Assembly (NCBI RefSeq): GCF_000422745.1
Contig: NZ_AUGQ01000015.1
Location: 1-57,088 of the forward strand
Length of the DNA stretch: 57,088 bases
Direction of reading: 5' to 3'
Source of the DNA: Microbacterium gubbeenense DSM 15944
GTDB taxonomy: Bacteria; Actinomycetota; Actinomycetes; Actinomycetales; Microbacteriaceae
Position numbers and translations under genes: made by a program. Below are positions 1 through 9,217 of the stretch, piece by piece; the first letter of the stretch is position 1; every line of letters starts with the position of its first letter. Under the pieces are notes generated by a model. The model was not told the origin of the DNA. It saw only the letters and a list, made by a program, of their open reading frames with translations, and did no database searches.

Positions 1-191
1 GCCACCAGCGAAGCGACCTTCGACCCGGCGTTCGCGCCCTTGTCAGTCGGAACACTCAACCACCGATCGGCAAGGCGCCGAAGACCCGCCTTCTCCGCGA
101 GACGGGCGATCGGGACCAGGCCCGCAGCCGACACGATATTCGGATCATCGAACGATGCGACAGCAGACCGTGCGGCGTGAGAAACTTGCAT
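1..191 (-). CDS. IS1380-family transposase, N-terminal fragment cut by window edge
   Basis: The minus strand reads from an ATG at 191 into the window edge (63 codons, no stop). The peptide starts MQVSHAARSAVASFDDPNIV and continues with AGLVPIARLAEKAGLRRLAD and VPTDKGANAGSKVASLV. This is the typical N-terminus of IS1380-group transposases in actinobacteria, DDE enzymes that move the element by cut and paste. The catalytic residues lie outside the window, so activity cannot be judged. The element's outer end should lie in the ~80 bases upstream (192-270), where base composition falls below that of the neighbours, but I could not define the terminal inverted repeat because only one end is present. 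Family assignment is from motif recognition only. Confidence 0.8.
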   Translation of the reverse strand, partial: MQVSHAARSAVASFDDPNIVSAAGLVPIARLAEKAGLRRLADRWLSVPTDKGANAGSKVASLV

Positions 192-410
192 CTGCGAGAT
201 GCCTCTCTTTTCAGGTTCAATTGCCTCTGTGGTAAGAACAATTATCCCTGATCAGACAGGCATTCTCCGTTTAACGCGCCGACCCCAACTCACCCTCAAT
301 CGGTGGATCCAGGCTAAATACGCCAGGATCGCCGACGAATCCAGGCCCTTGCCGCGGCAGCGGCCCGCGCGGAGTGTGGGGCGAGACGTCCCAGGATCAG
401 AGGAGAGGAT
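192..410. other. Intergenic region with presumed end of the IS element
   Basis: No gene is seen here. The first ~80 bases are relatively AT-rich (TTAAACG, AACAATTATCC) compared with the surrounding GC-rich DNA. They probably hold the transposase promoter and one terminal repeat of the IS1380-type element. The rest has genome-like composition and no convincing reading frame. Confidence 0.4.
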
Positions 411-500
411 ATGCGCGCTCTGGCCCGGCAAGGCAAGCGGACTGTGAACGTCGGGACCGTGGCGGATCCCGCCCTGCACGTCCCCATCGACCTCGTCAGG
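411..500 (+). pseudogene. Remnant of a zinc-dependent alcohol dehydrogenase N-terminus
   Basis: An ATG at 411 follows a good ribosome binding site (GAGGAGAGGAT). The peptide MRALARQGKRTVNVGTVADP resembles the start of the glutathione-independent formaldehyde/zinc alcohol dehydrogenase group (MRALxWxGKRxVxVExVPDP). The next part expected in that family, with CGSDLH, is absent; after about residue 30 the frame becomes unrelated arginine-rich sequence and runs out-of-frame into the downstream gene. I read it as the stub of a gene that lost its body, perhaps when the neighbouring IS inserted. A short chance ORF is the alternative. Confidence 0.4.
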
Positions 501-577
501 CGCCGCGGAACCGTGTTCGTCCTCCGCGCGTACAGGGGCCACGCGACCACAATGCCGACGCACGAAGGAGGAACGTC

Positions 578-1486
578 TTGTTCGAGAACGAGACGAACGA
601 CCAGCTGACCTTTCAGGATCCGGTGACGCGCTTTCCGGAGATTTCGCCGCCGAAGCAACATCAGTCCGAGCCAGGTCTCGACACGGAGCTCATCCCGCAG
701 ACCGACCGCGGCCAGGACTCCTATCGCGGGACCGGACGCCTCATGGGCCGGAAGTGCCTCGTCACCGGCGCGGACTCGGGAATCGGGGCGGCGATCGCGA
801 TCGCCTTCGCTCGCGAGGGCGCCGACATCGCGCTGTCCTACCTCCCAGCCGAGGAGGAGGACGCGCAGGAGATCAAGGCGATCATCGAGGGATCAGGCCG
901 CCGTGCCGTCCTGATCCCCGGCGATATCTCCGACCGTGCGTTCTGCGAGGAGCTGGTCGCGCGAGCCGTGGATGCGCTCGGCGGCCTCGACGCTCTCGTC
1001 AACAACGCGGGTCGGCAGATCGCCGTCGAAGACATTGCCGACCTGTCGGACGAGCAGTGGACCGCGACGTTCGAGACGAACATCCACGCGATCTACCGGA
1101 TCTCGAAAGCGGCCGTCGCGCACATGCCGCCCGGCTCGACGATCGTGAACACGACATCGATCCAGGCCTACCAGCCCTCCACCCAGTTGCTCGACTACGC
1201 CTCAACGAAGGCGGCGATCAACAACTTCACGAAGGGGCTGGGGCAGTCGCTCGCGCCCCGCGGCATTCGCGTCAACGCGGTGGCCCCGGGACCGATCTGG
1301 ACCCCGTTGCAAGTCTCGGACGGGCAGCCCAAGGAGGCGCTCCCCAAGTTCGGCAAGAGCACCCCGCTGGGTCGAGCAGGGCAGCCGACCGAGCTCGCAC
1401 CCGCCTATGTCTTCCTCACCTCGCCGGAATCGAGCTATGTGATCGGCGAGACGCTCAACGTCAACGGCGGTACGCCGTCGCCGTGA
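578..1486 (+). CDS. SDR family NAD(P)-dependent oxidoreductase (YghA/GSP39-like)
   Basis: A 302-residue short-chain dehydrogenase. I chose the TTG at 578 because AAGGAGG lies 6 bases upstream; longer readings run into non-conserved arginine-rich sequence. A ~45-residue N-terminal extension (ISPPKQHQSEPG...QDSYRGTGRLMGRKCLVTG) is typical of the YghA/YdaD/general stress protein 39 branch. The Rossmann motif is TGADSGIG, the structural motif NNAG, and the catalytic pair lies in YASTK; the PG motif (VAPGPIWTP) is present. These cytosolic enzymes reduce aldehydes or ketones; the substrate is unknown. The alcohol dehydrogenase remnant just upstream hints at a former two-gene redox unit. Confidence 0.9.
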   Translation: MFENETNDQLTFQDPVTRFPEISPPKQHQSEPGLDTELIPQTDRGQDSYRGTGRLMGRKCLVTGADSGIGAAIAIAFAREGADIALSYLPAEEEDAQEIKAIIEGSGRRAVLIPGDISDRAFCEELVARAVDALGGLDALVNNAGRQIAVEDIADLSDEQWTATFETNIHAIYRISKAAVAHMPPGSTIVNTTSIQAYQPSTQLLDYASTKAAINNFTKGLGQSLAPRGIRVNAVAPGPIWTPLQVSDGQPKEALPKFGKSTPLGRAGQPTELAPAYVFLTSPESSYVIGETLNVNGGTPSP

Positions 1487-1633
1487 GGCGGGCGACGGCG
1501 GGACAGGGCACGCAGCCCAGAGCGAGAGGACGCTGGTGACGGAGATCGCCGTCGACTGGTTCAGAGGCATTGCGGTAATCGCTCTCATGCCCACCATGAG
1601 AGCCGTCAATATGCTCAATCTTCTCGATCTCGC

Positions 1634-2332
1634 TTGCGCATTTCTGAATCTGTCAAGAAGATCGAAGGTGTGACTTCAGAGATCCCCGTCCCCCACCCCG
1701 CGCCGACACACTCCGTCGCCGACGATGTGCTCGGCATTCTCTGCGGCACCATCGTCGTCTCGGTCGGCCTGTTCCTGCTGCGCGCGGGCGGCGTCGTCAC
1801 CGGCGGCACGGCCGGACTCACGCTGCTGCTCGACTACACGACGCCCGCCCCGTTCGGCGTGCTGTTCCTCGCGATCAACCTGCCGTTCTTCCTGCTCGCG
1901 ATCCGCAGCAAGGGGTGGGGCTTCGTGCTGCGCAGTGCCCTCGCGATCGCGCTCGTGTCGGTCTTCGCCTCGTTCCACGCGCTCCCCGGCATCGGGGCAC
2001 TCGGCGAGATCACGCTGAACCCGTTCTACGCAGCGGTGATCGGGTCGGTCGTCGCCTCGGTCGGCGTCATCATCCTGTTCCGCCACGGCGCCAGCATGGG
2101 CGGGTTCAACATCGTCGGCCTCATCCTGCAGGACAAGCTCGGGTGGCGCGCGGGATACGTGATGATGGTCGGCGACGCCGCGGTCGTGGCCGCGTCCATC
2201 GCGACCTCGACCTGGCTCGTCGTCGCGGCCTCGGCCCTCGGCGTCGTCACCATGAACCTCGTGATCGCGTTCAACCATCGCCCGGGGCGCTACGTGGCCG
2301 CCACTGCCCGACGTCCCTCGGCCCGCGTCTGA
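1634..2332 (+). CDS. YitT family membrane protein
   Basis: A 232-residue integral membrane protein with about five to six hydrophobic segments (GTIVVSVGLFLL, LFLAINLPFFLLAI, LRSALAIALVSVFA, AVIGSVVASVGVIILF, VVAASALGVVTMNLVIA). The conserved glycine-rich patches AGGVVTGGTAGL and GASMGGFNIVGLI are diagnostic of YitT (DUF161) proteins. It lacks the C-terminal DUF2179 domain of many Bacillus members. The function of the family is unsettled; some members are described as transport-related. The start is uncertain: the TTG at 1634 has no clear ribosome binding site, and the GTG at 1670 would give a 220-residue protein. It stands alone, convergent with the alpha-galactosidase gene 7 bases downstream. 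Confidence 0.85.
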   Translation: MRISESVKKIEGVTSEIPVPHPAPTHSVADDVLGILCGTIVVSVGLFLLRAGGVVTGGTAGLTLLLDYTTPAPFGVLFLAINLPFFLLAIRSKGWGFVLRSALAIALVSVFASFHALPGIGALGEITLNPFYAAVIGSVVASVGVIILFRHGASMGGFNIVGLILQDKLGWRAGYVMMVGDAAVVAASIATSTWLVVAASALGVVTMNLVIAFNHRPGRYVAATARRPSARV

Positions 2333-2339
2333 CGCTCGG

Positions 2340-4509
2340 CTATACCCGCTCAAGGTCGAACAGCACGGCCTGCTGCGGCGCGAGAGCCGGCAGAGGCACG
2401 CCCACGGTCGCCAGCACCGAGCCCGGGAGCGTGATACCGTCGCCCTCCGCCTGGGTCACCCACTCCGGATCCGCGATGCCGATGCGCCGCGCGGGCCCCA
2501 GCTCCGTGCCCACGCGCACGCGGTAGGCCGCGCTCGGGTCGACACCGGGGAACGGCACGACTCCGGGCTGCCCGGCCTCGGTCGTGGTGAAGCGCATCCA
2601 GGTGTACAGAGCCCGAGAGCCGTCGGCTGCGACCACGCCCGTGAGCGCGGCGTCGTCCGGCAGGTCGGCGTTGACGACCTCGCCCGTGCGGACGATCCCG
2701 CGGATCTCGCGGTACAGCTGCGACCACGCCGAGATCGCCGCGATGTCGTGCTGCGGCAGGCGCGTGATATCGGCCTCGATGCCCGAGTGCGCGAACAGCG
2801 TCGTGGCGAGGCGCAGCGACAGGTCGGTGCGGCGCCGGGTCGTATGCGACAGCTCGTCGCCGATGTGCGAGCCGATGAGCTCGGGCGGCACGATGAGCCG
2901 CGTCCAGCGCTCGATGCGGGCGCGCTCGACCGGGTCGTTGCAGTCCGATGCCCAGAGGCGCGAGGCGCGGCCCAGGATGCCGAGGTCGGCGCGGCCGCCG
3001 CCGGACGCGCAGGTCTCGATCTCGAGGTCGGGGAACCGGGAGCCGAGCTCGTCGAGCAACGCGTACAGCGCACGCGTCTGCGCGTGCACCGCGGGCCGCT
3101 GCGTGTCGGTGCGGCGGGTGACGGGCTCGAGCAGCTCGCGGTTGTGGTCCCACTTGATGAAATCGATCCGGTACCTCTCGACGAGCCCCGCGATCGCCTC
3201 GAGCAGATACGCGTACGCCGCCGGATTCGCGACGTCGAGCACGTACTGGTGGCGCGCGGCGGGGCCGAGGCCGGCACGCGGACCGAGGATCCAGTCGGGG
3301 TGCTCCCGCGCGAGGTCGGAGTCGAGATTGACCATCTCGGGCTCGAACCAGAGGCCGAACTGCATGCCCTCGGCGCGCACGACATCGACGAACGGATCGA
3401 GCCCGTCGGGCCATACGCGCTCGTCGATCTGCCAGTCGCCGAGACCCGCGTCATCGGCGCGGCGCCCCCGGAACCAGCCATCATCGAGCACGACGCGTTC
3501 GACGCCCACCGCCGCCCCGGCTCGCGCGAGCGCGGTCAGCCGGTCGAGATCGTGCGCGAAGTACACGGCCTCCCACGTATTCAGCACGAGCGGACGCGGG
3601 CGCTGCGGGTGCACCGCGCGCGAACGCACGTGCCCGTGGAATCGGTGCGCCATGCCGTCGAGGCCCTCGTCCGACCAGACGAAGTAGGCGGTCGGCGCCT
3701 CGTACCGCTCCCCCTCGGCGAGCGACACCTCGCCGTGCCGCAGCGCCTCGCCTGCGCCGAGCACGGTCGCGAATCCGCCCGCCCCCTCGGGAAGGCTCTC
3801 GACGAGGTATTCGGCATCGCCGCTCCACCCGTAGTGGCACGCCCAGACCTCGCCGCGACGGAAACCGAGATTCGGGGTTCCGAGCGCCATCAGGAACGGG
3901 TTGTCCTGGCCGGGCTTGCCGCGGCGGCCGCGGCGCACGTGGCTGCCGCCGCGCACGGGGCCGCGCTGCGGCGCGCGCTCCCGGCACCACTTGCCCGTGA
4001 AGTCAAGCAGCTCGCTGGCTCGCTCGGGCACGGGCAGCAGTGCCCGTAGCCGCTCGAGGGCGTATGGTGCGTCGTCGCCCGCGAGCGATCCGTCGCGCGT
4101 CGCCGCGAGGTCGACGGCGAGCACGCCGTGCGGATCCATACGGTACGCCGCGTCGATGACGAGGCCCGCGAGGCGATCTTCGAAGCGCAGCAGGATCGCG
4201 GATCCGTCGACGCGCGCGTCCGTGAGCGCGGGTCGGTGCATGACGTCCGCTCCGCCGATCGATCCCTCCTGACCGGGCGTCCCGGACCACCCGCCGAGTA
4301 CGACGGGTGGTCCGGGACGCCCGGGGCACGTCGGGAGAGTCGTGCAGCACGGCGGCCGTCGACGCCGTGCGCAGCGCGCGAGCGGCGTCGGGCTCGAGCG
4401 CGCCGAGCGCGGCGCCCCAGTGCAGCACGCGCGGCACGGATCCGGAGGCGTCGATCACGAGGCTCGCGCCCGCGGCCTCGATCTGAAGCACACACTCTTC
4501 GTTCGTCAT
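2340..4509 (-). pseudogene. Alpha-galactosidase (GH36), frameshifted near the N-terminus
   Basis: The minus strand from the ATG at 4509 (ribosome binding site GAGGGGAGAA) gives an alpha-galactosidase N-terminal domain (VLHWGAALGALEPDAARAL, DSPDVPR). The frame then fails. The rest of the enzyme (GGWSGTPGQEG, LLDFTGKWCRERAPQRGP, LVLNTWEAVYFAHD) continues in another frame to the stop at 2340. The total span, 2170 bases, is one more than a multiple of three and fits a ~720-residue family member. The GH36 nucleophile region DFIKWDHNRE and the acid/base region ASDCNDP are intact, as are LDDGWF and FEPEMVN. The break lies at or near a perfect inverted repeat (4273-4324). Either the gene is dead, the lesion is recent (no other damage seen), or this is a sequence error. 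The enzyme would release terminal alpha-linked galactose in the cytosol. Confidence 0.85.
4273..4324. repeat. Perfect 20-bp inverted repeat at the alpha-galactosidase frameshift
   Basis: The left arm 4273-4292 (CCGGGCGTCCCGGACCACCC) and right arm 4305-4324 are exact reverse complements around a 12-base loop. On the coding strand the left arm encodes the conserved GWSGTPG motif of GH36. The right arm occupies the place where the family has a variable stretch after DxPR, and there the frame is wrong. The right arm therefore looks like an inverted copy of the left. Confidence 0.85.
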
Positions 4510-4522
4510 TGATTCTCCCCTC

Positions 4523-5329
4523 TCAGGCGGTGGCGTGCGCCGTCGCACCCACCGGAACATACATCACCACGTGCAGGTCGACGGCGTCGGACGGCACCAG
4601 CCGGTGATGCTCGAACTCGATGAGCCCCTCACTGCGGTGGCGGAACTGGCGGCGCCGCGACTCGAACCGCGAGATCCCCAGCTCCGACCAGTGCCGCCCG
4701 AAATCCTCGTTCGTCGCGCGCAGCCGGTCGACGATCGCGCGGTGCTGCGGGCCGGCGAGGCGCACGCCGGCCTCAGCCCGGAACTCGGCGAGGAAGCGCT
4801 TCGAGTCCTGCTCCCAGTCGGGCAGCATTCGGCGCAGTTGCGGGTCCGTGTAGACCAGCCACAGCAGGTTGCGGTGATCCGCCTCGAGCGACGATATCCG
4901 CGGGTACAGCCACTCGTAGGCGCGGTTCCATCCGACGATTCCCCAGTCGGTCGTGAGGATGAAGGCCGGAAACTCGAGCGCGTCCACAAGTCGCTGCAGG
5001 TGCTCCGGCGCGGCATCGCGCACGACCGGCGGCTCCGCCTCCTGCTGCGTGAGGTTCGACACGTACGCCGCCTCGTCACTCGTCAGCCGCAGCACCCGCG
5101 CGACGGCCGAAACGACCTGCTGCGAGACGTTGATGTCGCGACCCTGCTCGAGCCAGGTGTACCAGGATCCGCTCACCCCGGCGAGCGCGGCGACCTCCTC
5201 GCGGCTGAGCCCGACGTCGCCGCGGCGGGTCGAGGGAGGCAGACCGAGGGATCTCCTGCTCGTCGCCTTCCGGCGCGCGGAGAGGAATTCGCCGAGCTCC
5301 TGTCGGCGCGGCGTGCGGGGCTGGATCAC
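4523..5329 (-). CDS. XRE-family transcriptional regulator with MmyB-like ligand-binding domain
   Basis: A 268-residue regulator starting at a GTG (5329). Residues ~8-80 form a helix-turn-helix domain ([39 protein letters not shown]). Residues ~105-265 form the MmyB-like sensing domain ([51 protein letters not shown]). Members usually repress a neighbouring oxidoreductase or hydrolase gene. It shares strand with the alpha-galactosidase gene (13 bases upstream of its start), so the two may be cotranscribed, and it is divergent from ilvD. A short palindrome in the divergent gap may be its operator. Confidence 0.9.
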   Translation of the reverse strand: MIQPRTPRRQELGEFLSARRKATSRRSLGLPPSTRRGDVGLSREEVAALAGVSGSWYTWLEQGRDINVSQQVVSAVARVLRLTSDEAAYVSNLTQQEAEPPVVRDAAPEHLQRLVDALEFPAFILTTDWGIVGWNRAYEWLYPRISSLEADHRNLLWLVYTDPQLRRMLPDWEQDSKRFLAEFRAEAGVRLAGPQHRAIVDRLRATNEDFGRHWSELGISRFESRRRQFRHRSEGLIEFEHHRLVPSDAVDLHVVMYVPVGATAHATA

Positions 5330-5346
5330 GTGACGATACTACTGCG

Positions 5347-5358
5347 AGTACCAGTACT
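5347..5358. promoter_or_regulatory. Candidate operator between the XRE gene and ilvD
   Basis: AGTAC-CA-GTACT forms a short perfect palindrome in the 83-bp divergent gap. A second TACTACTG just before it gives a partial direct repeat. Position and symmetry fit an autoregulatory site of the XRE protein; there is no direct evidence. Confidence 0.35.
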
Positions 5359-5412
5359 AGCCCCATCGGCCACCGTGCAGTCCGCGCCCTGAGTGCGCGA
5401 GAGAATGACAGC

Positions 5413-7266
5413 ATGCCCAGTTACCGCTCTCGCACAGTCACCCACGGCCGCAATATGGCAGGTGCGCGCGCACTGATGCGCGCCTCCGGCGTCGACGGCG
5501 CATCCATCGGGCGCAAGCCGATCATCGCCGTCGCGAACTCGTTCACCGAGTTCGTTCCCGGCCACACGCACCTCGCACCCGTGGGCCGCATCGTGTCCGA
5601 CGCGATCACCGAGGCGGGCGGCATCGCGCGCGAGTTCAACACGATCGCGGTCGACGACGGCATCGCGATGGGCCACGACGGCATGCTCTACTCGCTGCCC
5701 TCGCGCGACATCATCGCTGACTCGGTCGAGTACATGGTCAACGCGCATTGCGCCGACGCGCTCGTGTGCATCTCGAACTGCGACAAGATCACGCCGGGCA
5801 TGCTGCTCGCGGCGCTCCGCCTCAACGTCCCCACCGTGTTCGTCTCGGGCGGACCGATGGAGTCGGGGCGCGCGACGCTCGTCGACGGATCCGTTCGCAC
5901 CCTCGACCTCGTCGACGCCATCAGCGACGCCGTGAACGAGAACGTCTCCGACGCTGACATCCAGCGCATCGAGGAGTCGGCGTGCCCGACCTGCGGGTCG
6001 TGCTCGGGCATGTTCACCGCGAACTCGATGAACTGCCTCACCGAGGCGATCGGCCTGTCGCTGCCGGGCAACGGATCCGTGCTCGCCACGCACACGGCTC
6101 GCCGCGCGCTGTACGAGAACGCCGGCTCCCGCATCGTCGACATCACGCGTCGCCACTATGAGGAGGACGACGAGTCGCTCCTGCCGCGGAACATCGCGAC
6201 GACGAAGGCGTTCGAGAACGCGATGGCGCTCGACATCGCGATGGGCGGATCCACGAACACGATCCTGCACCTCCTCGCCGCCGCGCACGAGGCGGGCATC
6301 GACTTCGGCCTCAACGAGATCGATGAGATCTCGCGGCGGGTGCCGTGCCTCGCGAAGGTCGCCCCGAACGTCGCGAACGGGCGCACCTATTACATGGAGG
6401 ACGTGCACCGCGCGGGCGGGATCCCTGCCCTCCTCGGCGAGCTGCGCCGCGCCGGCCTGCTCAACGACGACGTGCACACGGTGCACGCGAAGACGCTCGG
6501 AGAGTGGCTCGACGACTGGGACATCCGCGGCGGCAAGGCCACGGACGAGGCGAAAGACCTCTGGTACGCCGCGCCGGGAGGCAAGCGCTCGTCGACCGCG
6601 TTCTCGCAGTCGGAGCGCTGGGCCGAGCTCGATCTCGATGCCGCGGGCGGCTGCATCCACGACCTCGAGCACGCGTACTCGACCGACGGCGGACTCGGCG
6701 TGCTGCGCGGCAACATCGCCGTCGACGGCGCGGTCGTGAAGACGGCTGGAGTCGACGAGTCGATCTGGACCTTCTCCGGCCCCGCGGTCGTCTGCGAGTC
6801 GCAGGACGAGGCGGTGCAGCGGATCCTCAACAAGGAGGTCTCCGAGGGCGACGTCGTCGTGATCCGCTACGAGGGCCCGAAGGGAGGGCCGGGCATGCAA
6901 GAGATGCTCTACCCGACGTCGTTCCTCAAGGGTCGCGGCCTCGGCAAGGCCTGCGCGCTGATCACCGATGGGCGCTTCTCCGGCGGCACGTCGGGCCTGT
7001 CGATCGGGCATGTCTCACCGGAGGCAGCGGCCGGAGGCGTGATCGCGCTGGTGGAGGAGGGCGACACCATCTCGATCGATATCCCGACGCGCGCCCTGAC
7101 GCTGGATGTGCCGCAGGACGAGCTCGACCGCCGCCGCGCGGAGATCGAGGCGAACGGCGGCTACCGCCCGAAGGCCGAGCGCCCGCGCAAGGTCACGGCG
7201 GCGCTGCGCGCGTACGCCGCCTTCGCCCAGTCGGCCGACAAGGGAGCCGTGCGGCTGGTGCCGTAA
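5413..7266 (+). CDS. ilvD: Dihydroxy-acid dehydratase
   Basis: A 617-residue protein, full length for the long form of the family. It dehydrates 2,3-dihydroxy-3-methylvalerate and 2,3-dihydroxyisovalerate in isoleucine/valine synthesis, using an iron-sulfur cluster and Mg2+. Visible marks are the start [20 protein letters not shown], the cluster cysteines in [10 protein letters not shown] and [30 protein letters not shown], and the C-terminal [12 protein letters not shown] and [12 protein letters not shown]. The ATG at 5413 follows GAGAGAA. It stands alone with no other ilv gene in the window. A hairpin of the repeat array begins 10 bases after the stop and could act as its terminator. Confidence 0.97.
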   Translation: MPSYRSRTVTHGRNMAGARALMRASGVDGASIGRKPIIAVANSFTEFVPGHTHLAPVGRIVSDAITEAGGIAREFNTIAVDDGIAMGHDGMLYSLPSRDIIADSVEYMVNAHCADALVCISNCDKITPGMLLAALRLNVPTVFVSGGPMESGRATLVDGSVRTLDLVDAISDAVNENVSDADIQRIEESACPTCGSCSGMFTANSMNCLTEAIGLSLPGNGSVLATHTARRALYENAGSRIVDITRRHYEEDDESLLPRNIATTKAFENAMALDIAMGGSTNTILHLLAAAHEAGIDFGLNEIDEISRRVPCLAKVAPNVANGRTYYMEDVHRAGGIPALLGELRRAGLLNDDVHTVHAKTLGEWLDDWDIRGGKATDEAKDLWYAAPGGKRSSTAFSQSERWAELDLDAAGGCIHDLEHAYSTDGGLGVLRGNIAVDGAVVKTAGVDESIWTFSGPAVVCESQDEAVQRILNKEVSEGDVVVIRYEGPKGGPGMQEMLYPTSFLKGRGLGKACALITDGRFSGGTSGLSIGHVSPEAAAGGVIALVEEGDTISIDIPTRALTLDVPQDELDRRRAEIEANGGYRPKAERPRKVTAALRAYAAFAQSADKGAVRLVP

Positions 7267-7276
7267 TGCGGCTCGG

Positions 7277-7887
7277 GTGACGCAAACGGATCTTCCTCTG
7301 CTGGGGAGGGTCCGTTTGCGTCACGGGAGTGCCACGCGCACCCCGCTGGGACGGATCCGCGAGGGCACGCGATCGGCTCCCGTGACGCCAACGGATCCAC
7401 TTTGGTGCGCGAACAGCCGTTTGCGTCACCGGAACCGGGGCGCCGTCGGTTCCCGTGACGCCAACGGACCCTCATTCCCGGGAGAAGGTCCGTTTGCGTT
7501 ACGGGAGCGCCACGCGCAACCCGCTGGGACGGATCCGCGCGTGCGCGCGAACAGTTCCCGTGACGCAAACGGACCCATATTCGCGGGAGAAGGTCCGTTT
7601 GCGACACGGGAGTGCCGCGCGCACCCCGCTGGGACGAATCTGCGCGGGCGCGCGAACAGTTCCCGTGACGCCAACGGACCCACATTGCCGCGCGAGCAGC
7701 CGTTTACGTCACCGGAACCCGGGCGCCGTTCGCTCCCGTGACGCAAACGGATCCTCATTCGCGGGAGAAGGTCCATTTGCGACACCGGAGCGCCGCGCGC
7801 AACCCGCTGGGACGACGCAAGTGCACGCGCGCAGCTCCCGTGACGCAAACGGATCCTCCCCGCCGCGCGAGCGTCCGGTTGCGTCAC
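7277..7887. repeat. Array of seven palindromic units in A-B-A / A-B-A / B order
   Basis: Seven units begin with GTGACGC(A/C)AACGGA at 7277, 7382, 7455, 7560, 7665, 7738 and 7840; each is closed 20-25 bases later by the inverted copy, such as TCCGTTTGCGTCAC at 7311-7324. Spacings are 105, 73, 105, 105, 73 and 102 bases. Type A units (1, 3, 4, 6) carry a tail with CGCTGGGACG; type B units (2, 5, 7) carry a short GGAACC tail. Units 1-3 and 4-6 thus form a 283-bp super-unit in tandem. The region fills the gap between ilvD and a convergent lipoprotein gene. Reading frames through it are just the repeat translated. No CRISPR-like unique spacers are present. I see no gene in this stretch. Confidence 0.9.
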
Positions 7888-7916
7888 CGGAACCGCCGCG
7901 CGCTACCGCAGCACCC

Positions 7917-9167
7917 TCAGTCGATCGGGCACTTGGCCGCCGAGGCGACCGCGTCGTGGGCCTGCTCTATCGTCCACGGGAGCGTCGTCTCCGGGGCCTC
8001 GTCGCCTGCCTCCATCGCAATCGCCGAGAGCTCTCGCGCGAGCGCGCCCGCGAGTTCGCCGCCGCCCGCCCAGTTGTTCAGGACGACCACCACGGTCAGT
8101 CCGGTGTCGACGTCGCTGTACGCGGCAACGCTGTAACCGAGGATGTCGCCCTGCTGGCCGAGCATGGATCCGTTGAGGCGATTGCCGCCGCCCGCGCGCA
8201 CCCACTGCTCGCCGTCGGAGCTCACCGGGAACGTCTCGGCCCAGCGCGGCGCCAGGTCGTCGCTGTTGCCCGCGTTTCGGGCCTGGCGCGACATGTAGTC
8301 GCGCACGTCGGTGACGCTCGAGACGACGCCGCTGTCGGCGTATCCGTACGAGGCCGAGATCTCGGTCACGTCGGCGGGCGCCTCCGTGCAGCCGCTCTGC
8401 TGCACCTGCGACGACGAGTAGAACCCGGGCAGGGGGTTCGACCCGGCCGTCGACGGCGCGTCCGAGGGCAGGTAGGTGTCGCCGAGGCCCTGGGGGTCGA
8501 AAATGTACTCGTTGTACAGCTCCGGCAGCGACGAGTGCGAGGCGTTCTGCAGCGCGAGCCCCAGCAGAAAGAACGATGTGTCGGAGTCGGCCCAGCTGTC
8601 GGTCGACCCGAGACCCGCGCCGAGGCCGGCGGCGGCGTACTCGCGGGGATCCCACACGCGGTCGGTGTTGCCGATGACGAAGTTCCAGTTCGGATCGCGC
8701 GACGAGCGCAGCCCGGCCACGCCGTTGCACAGGTCGACGAGCGTCACGTCGGTCAGCTGCGGCACGCTCTGCAGGTACGTACTGACGGCGTCGTCGAGGT
8801 TGACCGGTCCGCCGTCCATCGCGTAGAGCAGGTCGCAGGTCATCGACCGCGTCACGGTCGCGGCGCGGAAGGTCATGTCCGTCGACGGGGCGGTGCCGGA
8901 TCCGGGTTCGGTCTCGCCGATGCCCGCCTCCCACTCGCCCGCCCACGGCGCCCAGACGCCGACGATCGCGCCCGGTCCGCCTCCCGCTGCGATCGCGCGC
9001 TCGGTCGCCGCCTGCATCTGTTCGACGGCGTCGTCCGGCATCGGATTCGAGATCCGGTCGGGCGACGGCACGCTGTCTCCCCCGGTGCATCCGGCGAGCA
9101 GCAGAGCCGCGATGGCGAACGAGCTGAGGGCGCCGAGAACACGGCCGCGGCGGTGCGTTGAACGCAT
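7917..9167 (-). CDS. Beta-lactamase-fold lipoprotein, catalytic motifs altered
   Basis: A 416-residue protein from the ATG at 9167. It begins with a lipoprotein signal (RRGRVLGALSSFAIAALLLAGC, lipobox LAGC), so it should be anchored outside the membrane. The body follows the class C beta-lactamase/serine hydrolase layout: FRAATVTRSMTCDLL, then VNLDDAVSTYLQSVP, LCNGVAGL, FFLLGLALQN, FDPQGLGDTY and a C-terminal GQQGDILGYSVAAY. The catalytic SxxK is replaced by TxxR (TVTR), YxN by DSD, and the HTG/KTG motif by QQG. It may be a non-catalytic binding protein or belong to a divergent actinobacterial subgroup. A longer reading upstream is possible but lacks the signal at its start. Confidence 0.8.
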   Translation of the reverse strand: MRSTHRRGRVLGALSSFAIAALLLAGCTGGDSVPSPDRISNPMPDDAVEQMQAATERAIAAGGGPGAIVGVWAPWAGEWEAGIGETEPGSGTAPSTDMTFRAATVTRSMTCDLLYAMDGGPVNLDDAVSTYLQSVPQLTDVTLVDLCNGVAGLRSSRDPNWNFVIGNTDRVWDPREYAAAGLGAGLGSTDSWADSDTSFFLLGLALQNASHSSLPELYNEYIFDPQGLGDTYLPSDAPSTAGSNPLPGFYSSSQVQQSGCTEAPADVTEISASYGYADSGVVSSVTDVRDYMSRQARNAGNSDDLAPRWAETFPVSSDGEQWVRAGGGNRLNGSMLGQQGDILGYSVAAYSDVDTGLTVVVVLNNWAGGGELAGALARELSAIAMEAGDEAPETTLPWTIEQAHDAVASAAKCPID

Positions 9168-9217
9168 AGAACTCCCTGATCGACGAATCTTCTCGAGTCT
9201 ACGGGGGAAGGCTGACT

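Noticed and set aside
5326..7011. Long minus-strand ORF opposite ilvD
   Set aside because: ilvD is unmistakable on the plus strand; the opposite frame is open only because of high GC.
7277..7887. CRISPR array
   Set aside because: Repeats are palindromic units with similar, not unique, intervening sequence, irregular 73/105 spacing, and no cas genes.
7106..7887. Arg-rich repetitive ORFs on both strands of the palindromic array
   Set aside because: They translate the DNA repeat in several frames and have no ribosome binding sites or family resemblance.
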